A stretch of 64,000 nucleotides of DNA from Pelagibius sp. CAU 1746 (lineage in GTDB: Bacteria; Pseudomonadota; Alphaproteobacteria; Kiloniellales; Kiloniellaceae): the NCBI RefSeq assembly GCF_039839785.1, contig NZ_JBDOQT010000001.1, positions 1,736,001-1,800,000 of the forward strand, written 5' to 3'. Positions 59,896 to 64,000 of the stretch are shown piece after piece (within the stretch, counting starts at the first letter, position 1; each line of letters begins with the position of its first letter). Both the position numbers and the translations under genes were made by a program. Under the pieces are notes generated by a model. The model was given only the letters and a program-made list of their open reading frames with translations. It had not been told where the DNA came from and did no database searches.

Positions 59896-60564
59896 TCAGC
59901 GGCTCTCGCCAAGGCCGCCGAGCAGCGCCTTCAGGGCCCCGGCAGGGTCCTTTTCCCCCAGCCAGAAGGCCGGGCCGAGGGCCAGGAAGTCGGGCCCCGC
60001 GGCGGCCAGGGCACGGGCCTCCTCAGCGGTCCTGGCGCCGAAAGCGACCTGGGGCGGGGTCATGACCGCCTCCCACCAGGCGATGACCTCGGGGTTGGCG
60101 GCCGCCCCGCCACCCTCGGATCCCTCCAAGTCGCCGAAACCGAGATAGTCGGCCCCGTCCTCCCCGGCGGTCATCGCCAAATGACGCGAGCCGCCGCAGC
60201 CGGCGCCCAGGATGACATCCTCGCCGAAGCGCTTGCGCAGCGCCTTGACGGGCGATTTTTCGTCCTCCGCCAGGGTCAGGTGCAGGCCGTCGGCGCCGCT
60301 GGCGGCCACCAGTTCCGGGCGGTCTTCCAGCAGCACCGCGATGTCGCGCGCCTGGGCCGCGGCGATCAGCGGCGCCGCCAGGCGGGCGAAGGCGGCGTCG
60401 TCCAGCGCGCCGCCGCGCAGCAGCAGGGCGGAAACCTCGATGTCGCCCAGCGTTGCCGGATCCAGGGCCTCCAGAGCCTTGGCGACAGCGCTGGCCGCGC
60501 TGTCGTCCAGCAGCGGCGAGACCAGCATCAGGCGGGGCAGGAAGTCGGACAAAGGCTCGGACAA
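59896..60564 (-). CDS. thiE: Thiamine-phosphate synthase family protein
   Basis: A 222-residue TIM-barrel protein matching ThiE. The first strand is PRLMLVSPLL, GADGLHLTLAED stands near 89, and the phosphate-binding end is FGARTAEEARALAAAGPDFLALGPAFWLGEKDPAGALKAL. Some catalytic positions differ from classical ThiE (for example the usual GPxFxTxTK reads GPAFWLGEK), so activity is less sure than fold. Context downstream of the glycolytic cluster and upstream of efp is typical for this group. Confidence 0.75.
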   Translation of the reverse strand: MSEPLSDFLPRLMLVSPLLDDSAASAVAKALEALDPATLGDIEVSALLLRGGALDDAAFARLAAPLIAAAQARDIAVLLEDRPELVAASGADGLHLTLAEDEKSPVKALRKRFGEDVILGAGCGGSRHLAMTAGEDGADYLGFGDLEGSEGGGAAANPEVIAWWEAVMTPPQVAFGARTAEEARALAAAGPDFLALGPAFWLGEKDPAGALKALLGGLGESR

Positions 60565-60602
60565 GGGCGGGGCTTTCTCGGAGGAGGCGGTGGGGCGGGG
60601 GC

Positions 60603-61106
60603 TCAGTCGTCCTGGCGGGCGAAGGTCAGCCTGTGGGCCTTGCAGGCCGAGACCGGCGAGCCGGCTTCGGCCTTCCGGTTGCTGCTCAGGATGACCAGGC
60701 CCCTGTAGGCGGCGAGGGCCTCCAGCAGGTGGCCGACCTCCTGGTTCGCAAAGCGGTCGTGGCTGTCCTGCACTTCGCTGCGCCTGCCGAACAGAGCGTC
60801 GGCCTCGTCGAAGAACAGCACGGCCTCGGCTTCCTGCGCCTTGGCGAACAGGGCGGTCAGGTTCTCCGCCGTCTCGCCGGCCGATTTGCCGACCACCGCT
60901 CCCAGCTTCATCCGCTGCAGCGGCCGCTCCAGTTCATTGGCCATCACGGCGGCGACCATGGTCTTGCCGGTGCCGCTGGGGCCGGAGAAGAGGCAGAACT
61001 GGTTGGCCTGCTTGCCGGCGTTGCGGCAGATCTTTTGCAGGGTGTCGATATCCTTCTGCGACAGCGGCAGTTCGTCGATCCCCAGAGGCGCCGGCGGTTT
61101 CGTCAT
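60603..61106 (-). CDS. Truncated AAA-type ATPase
   Basis: A 167-residue protein holding only the AAA core. Walker A is FSGPSGTGKTMVAAVMA near 41, Walker B AVLFFDEADALFGRRSEV near 94, and sensor 1 GLVILSSNRKA near 134. Directly after sensor 1, where the family has arginine fingers (RRLRF) and a helical lid, the sequence reads AEAGSPVSACKAHRLTFARQDD and stops. The lid is absent. It could be a regulatory remnant or an unusual mini-ATPase. It starts four bases after the stop of the next upstream gene, in the same operon. Confidence 0.75.
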   Translation of the reverse strand: MTKPPAPLGIDELPLSQKDIDTLQKICRNAGKQANQFCLFSGPSGTGKTMVAAVMANELERPLQRMKLGAVVGKSAGETAENLTALFAKAQEAEAVLFFDEADALFGRRSEVQDSHDRFANQEVGHLLEALAAYRGLVILSSNRKAEAGSPVSACKAHRLTFARQDD

Positions 61107-61110
61107 GTCT

Positions 61111-61521
61111 TCAAGTCTCCGTCTTCAGCCAATCGCGGCAGGCCTGGGCTCTATCGGCGATGTCCAGCAGGTCCAGCGCCTCCAGCGGGCCGGTGATCAA
61201 GTGGTGGCTTTCGGCCTCGGCGATGGCGCGCAGCTTGTCCGCGGCCGCCTTGGGCCCGGTGAAGCGTACCCGCAGCACGCCCTGGCGGAAGGCCGCCATG
61301 ACCAGGCCCGGCTTGTCGCCGCAGTCGAGGATCGAGGACACCTCGGCCTGGGGCACCTCGCGCTCGGCCTGCTTCACCACCTCGCGGAACCACAGCGCGC
61401 CGGTGTAGGCCGCCGCTCCCGGCGGCGAGGCCAGCGTCACCGGCAGGCCCAGGTCGCGCGCCGCCTTCAGCGCGGTGACCGCCTGTTCCAGGGAGTGGAT
61501 GATGATGACGCGTTCGCTCAT
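61111..61521 (-). CDS. Conserved hypothetical protein
   Basis: A 136-residue soluble alpha/beta protein. MSERVIIIHSLEQAVTALKAARDLGLPVTLASPPGAAAYTGALWF and SSILDCGDKPGLVMAAFRQGVLRVRFTGPKAAADKLRAIAEA show alternating strands and helices. No catalytic signature was recognised. The ATG at 61521 fits the first strand. It lies directly after the gap terminator and four bases before the AAA gene, so the two are co-expressed. Function unknown. Confidence 0.7.
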   Translation of the reverse strand: MSERVIIIHSLEQAVTALKAARDLGLPVTLASPPGAAAYTGALWFREVVKQAEREVPQAEVSSILDCGDKPGLVMAAFRQGVLRVRFTGPKAAADKLRAIAEAESHHLITGPLEALDLLDIADRAQACRDWLKTET

Positions 61522-61536
61522 GGCCGGATGATAATA

Positions 61537-61570
61537 AAAAGCGGGACCCGAAGGTCCCGCTTTATTTTTG
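61537..61570 (-). terminator. Terminator after gap
   Basis: The perfect stem AAAGCGGGACC / GGTCCCGCTTT with a CGAA/TTCG loop is followed on the minus strand by TTTTTATTAT. It lies 64 bases after the gap stop and just before the next gene start. Confidence 0.88.
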
Positions 61571-61633
61571 TGTGCCGTTCCGGATCGTTCCCAACCCCCC
61601 GCCCGCACCGCGGGCGGGGCCGGGGGCAAGCCC

Positions 61634-62641
61634 TTAGAGCAGCTTGCCGAGCGCCACGGCGGTGTCGCTCATGCGGTTGGAGAAGCCCCACTCGTTGTCG
61701 TACCAGGACAGGATGCGCACGCAGGTGCCGTCCAGGACCTGGGTCTGGGTGGCGTCGAAGGTGGAGCTGGCCGGGTTGTGGTTGAAGTCGCAGGAGACCA
61801 GCGGCGCCTCGTTGATTTCCAGCACGCCCTTCAGGTCGCCCTTAGCGGCCTTCGCCATGGCGGCGTTGATGGCTTCGGCGTCGGTCTTCTTCTTCGCCTC
61901 GATCACCAGGTCGACCAGGCTGACGTTGGCGGTCGGCACGCGCACCGAGGTGCCGTCCAGCTTGCCCAGCAGTTCCGGCAGCACCAGACCCGTGGCGCGC
62001 GCGGCGCCCGTCGAGGTCGGGATCATCGACAGGGCCGAGGCGCGGGCGCGGCGCAGATCCTTGTGCAGAGTGTCGACGCTGGGCTGGTCGCCGGTGTAGG
62101 AATGGACGGTGGTCATGAAGCCGTGCTTGATGCCGACGGTCTTGTCCAGCACCCAGGCCACCGGCACCAGGCAGTTGGTGGTGCAGGAGGCGTTGGAGAT
62201 GATCTTGTGGCTCTTCTTCAGCTTCTTGTGGTTGACGCCGTAGACCACGGTGATGTCGGCGCCGGAGGCCGGGGCCGAGACCAGTACCTTCTTGGCGCCG
62301 GCGTCCAGGTGTTTGCCCGCGGCTTCCTTGCTGGTGAAGATGCCGGTGCACTCCATCACGATGTCGACACCCAGGTCGTCCCAGGGCAGCTTGGCCGGGT
62401 CGCGTTCGGCCAACACCTTGACCTTCTTGCCATCGACCTTGATGGCGTCCTTCATGGCCTGAACCTTGCCGGGGTAGATGCCGTGCACAGAATCGTACTT
62501 CAGCAGGTGCGCGTTCGCCTCGGGCGTGCCGAGATCGTTGATGGCGACGAATTCCACGTCCTTGCGCTTGGCTTCCATTGCCGCGCGAAACACCAGCCGC
62601 CCGATGCGCCCGAAACCGTTGATACCAACCCGAACTGCCAT
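61634..62641 (-). CDS. gap: Glyceraldehyde-3-phosphate dehydrogenase, type I
   Basis: A 335-residue [26 protein letters not shown] binds NAD. The catalytic cysteine is in [16 protein letters not shown] near 153, and His in [11 protein letters not shown] near 180. The C-terminus has [19 protein letters not shown]. The ATG at 62641 has GGAGA upstream. It catalyses the phosphorylating oxidation in glycolysis. It lies between fba upstream and a terminator downstream. Confidence 0.97.
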   Translation of the reverse strand: MAVRVGINGFGRIGRLVFRAAMEAKRKDVEFVAINDLGTPEANAHLLKYDSVHGIYPGKVQAMKDAIKVDGKKVKVLAERDPAKLPWDDLGVDIVMECTGIFTSKEAAGKHLDAGAKKVLVSAPASGADITVVYGVNHKKLKKSHKIISNASCTTNCLVPVAWVLDKTVGIKHGFMTTVHSYTGDQPSVDTLHKDLRRARASALSMIPTSTGAARATGLVLPELLGKLDGTSVRVPTANVSLVDLVIEAKKKTDAEAINAAMAKAAKGDLKGVLEINEAPLVSCDFNHNPASSTFDATQTQVLDGTCVRILSWYDNEWGFSNRMSDTAVALGKLL

Positions 62642-62720
62642 ATTCAGTCTCCGTTCCCTAGTGCCTGCGGCCCCGGTCCGGGCCGCCGACGGTTCCCCTG
62701 CGTTTCTTGGGTGCCGCGGA

Positions 62721-63725
62721 TCAGGCGGCGTAGGTGCCACTCGCTGCCGCGGCGTTGTCCTGGGCGCGTTTCAGGAAAGCGGCCTGGCCCTTTTCCAGGT
62801 TCGCCGGCTTGCCGCTCCACGCCTTCAGCGGCGCCGCCTGCAGCGCGCGGCCGTAGGAGAAGCTGAGCTTCCAGGGCAGCGTGCCGGGCAGCTTGTTCAT
62901 GGCATTGAGATGCTCGGTGGCCAAGGCGTCGCTCTGTCCGCCGGACAGGAAGACGATGCCGGGCACGGCGGCCGGGACGGTGCGCTTCAGGCACTGCACC
63001 GTGCGCTCGGCGACTTCCTGAACCCCGGCCTGCTCCTCGCAGTCCTGGCCGGAGATCACCATGTTCGGCTTCAGGAGGGTGCCTTCCAGCCAGACGTCCT
63101 GCAACACCAGTTCGTTGTAGACGCTGCGCAGCACCTCTTCGGTGACCGCCTCGCAGACATCGATGTCGTGGTCGCCGTCCATCAGCACTTCCGGCTCGAC
63201 GATCGGCACCAGACCGGCTTCCTGCGCCAGCGCGGCGTAGCGCGCCAGGGCATGGGCGTTGGCGGTGATGCAGCCCGGGGTGGGGATGCCGTCACCGATG
63301 CGGTAGACGCCGCGCCACTTGGTGAAGCGCGCACCCAGCTTGGCGTATTCCTCCAGTCGCCCGCGCAACCCGTCCAGGCCCTCGGTCACGGTCTCGCCTT
63401 CGTGGCCGGCCAGCGGCTTGGCGCCCATGTCGACCTTGATGCCGGGGATCATGCCGGCATCGGTCAGCTTCTTGACCAGCGGCGTGCCGTCGGCGGCTTT
63501 CTGGCGGATGGTCTCGTCGTAGAGGATGACGCCGGAGATGTACTTGCCGGCGTCCGGCGTGGTGAACAGCATGTCGCGGTAGTCGCGGCGGTTCTCTTCG
63601 GTGCTTTCGATCTTGATGCTGTCGAAGCGCTTCTTGATCGTCGGGGAGCTTTCATCCGCGGCCAGGATACCCTTGCCGTCGGCAACCAGGGCTTGGGCGG
63701 TTTCCGCCAGCGCAGAAGAAGTCAT
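62721..63725 (-). CDS. fba: Fructose-bisphosphate aldolase class I
   Basis: A 334-residue class I (Schiff-base) aldolase. [26 protein letters not shown] is the class I start. Active-site lysines are in [13 protein letters not shown] near 140 and [13 protein letters not shown] near 222. [18 protein letters not shown] and the C-terminal AASGTYAA (Tyr tail) complete it. Many alphaproteobacteria use a class II enzyme here, so class I is a useful detail. The ATG at 63725 has GGAGG nine bases upstream. Confidence 0.95.
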   Translation of the reverse strand: MTSSALAETAQALVADGKGILAADESSPTIKKRFDSIKIESTEENRRDYRDMLFTTPDAGKYISGVILYDETIRQKAADGTPLVKKLTDAGMIPGIKVDMGAKPLAGHEGETVTEGLDGLRGRLEEYAKLGARFTKWRGVYRIGDGIPTPGCITANAHALARYAALAQEAGLVPIVEPEVLMDGDHDIDVCEAVTEEVLRSVYNELVLQDVWLEGTLLKPNMVISGQDCEEQAGVQEVAERTVQCLKRTVPAAVPGIVFLSGGQSDALATEHLNAMNKLPGTLPWKLSFSYGRALQAAPLKAWSGKPANLEKGQAAFLKRAQDNAAAASGTYAA

Positions 63726-63801
63726 AAACTGGGCCTCCAAATGCATGCCTGCTCCGGGGGAGCAGGTGTCCTAAAGAAAACCCGCGGCGCCGTGGGGGCG
63801 G

Positions 63802-64000
63802 TCAAATCCGGGTCTTGACGGCGTCCACAACGGCTTCGGCGGTGATGTCGAACTTCTTGTACAGGTCCTTGATCGGGGCCGAAGCGCCGAAGCTTCGCAT
63901 GCCGACGAAGGCGCCGCCCGATTCGATCCAGCGCTCCCAGCCGAAGGGCAGGGCGGCCTCGATGGCGATGTGCAGCGTGCCGGGCCCGAGCACCTCGTCG
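63802..64000 (-). CDS. tkt: Transketolase, C-terminal end (runs off the window)
   Basis: The last 65 or so residues of transketolase: GTLHIAIEAALPFGWERWIESGGAFVGMRSFGASAPIKDLYKKFDITAEAVVDAVKTR, the conserved C-terminal domain ending. The stop lies 76 bases upstream of the aldolase start, so tkt, fba and gap are probably transcribed together. The thiamine-diphosphate domains are outside the window. Confidence 0.93.
   Translation of the reverse strand, partial: DEVLGPGTLHIAIEAALPFGWERWIESGGAFVGMRSFGASAPIKDLYKKFDITAEAVVDAVKTRI

Noticed and set aside
1-64000. CRISPR arrays, rRNA genes, complete insertion sequences or prophage
   Set aside because: No regularly spaced direct repeats of 23-47 bases, no rRNA-like sequence, and no transposase, integrase or phage structural gene were seen.

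Overview
This is a high-G+C (about two thirds) alphaproteobacterial chromosome segment, most like the Rhodospirillales/Kiloniellales type. Three things suggest this. There are alphaproteobacterial marker genes (TrcR/DUF1013, RcdA/DUF1465, DUF1192). The gap-fba-thiE-efp-suhB neighbourhood is typical of the group. Three families of short dispersed palindromes of the kind scattered through alphaproteobacterial genomes are also present. Species cannot be named from the sequence alone. Coding is dense on both strands, and almost every gene start chosen has a purine-rich ribosome binding site.

Layout. 1-2153: minus-strand glycosyltransferase fragment and an acyl-CoA synthetase. 2431-4500: chemoreceptor. 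5012-5161: two abutting, atypical tRNA genes. 5596-8292: slipin/SPFH protein, a membrane protein and a frameshifted cupin gene. 8376-10971: DegT-type aminotransferase plus sugar-transfer ATP-grasp enzyme. 11358-16152: GNAT acetyltransferase with a partly duplicated tail, followed by a lower-G+C island carrying an OLD-family nuclease and a UvrD-like helicase (a Gabija / class 2 OLD type anti-phage module). 16423-24705: propionyl-CoA synthetase, SDR and Ldh-type dehydrogenases, a cyclooxygenase-like animal haem peroxidase, TrcR, a quinone oxidoreductase and DUF1192. 24680-31540: the DctB/DctD two-component system and the TRAP dicarboxylate transporter DctPQM, joined by a sigma-54 promoter and an upstream palindrome. 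31533-38651: beta-propeller protein, AEC carrier, 3-hydroxybutyrate dehydrogenase, a TetR regulator with three operators facing a DUF1348 gene and an isochorismatase, and a peroxiredoxin with an iron-control-element-like operator. 38861-41543: permease and TrkH potassium channel operon. 41890-42036: a candidate small RNA. 42612-45144: sulfhydrylase, hydrolase and thioesterase operon. 45276-48280: FetAB-type ABC exporter and a c-haem sensor kinase. 48511-53541: MFS transporter, Hsp20 with a possible RNA thermometer, RcdA, L31 and an ABC exporter. 53674-58197: MotA-like channel, coiled-coil MotB/OmpA-like protein and secreted OmpA-like protein; a 264-bp MITE-like element sits inside this cluster. 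58341-64000: suhB, efp, thiE, AAA ATPase, gap, fba and the end of tkt.

How the genes work together. The window is mostly core and catabolic: acid activation (acyl-CoA and propionyl-CoA synthetases), dicarboxylate uptake under DctBD control, 3-hydroxybutyrate oxidation, and lower glycolysis / pentose phosphate. The clearest horizontally acquired piece is the OLD/UvrD island. The most unusual enzymes are the prostaglandin-synthase-like peroxidase and the c-haem histidine kinase. The most interesting non-coding objects are the tRNA pair, the MITE-like insertion, the candidate sRNA with CCUCC motifs, and the operator sets.
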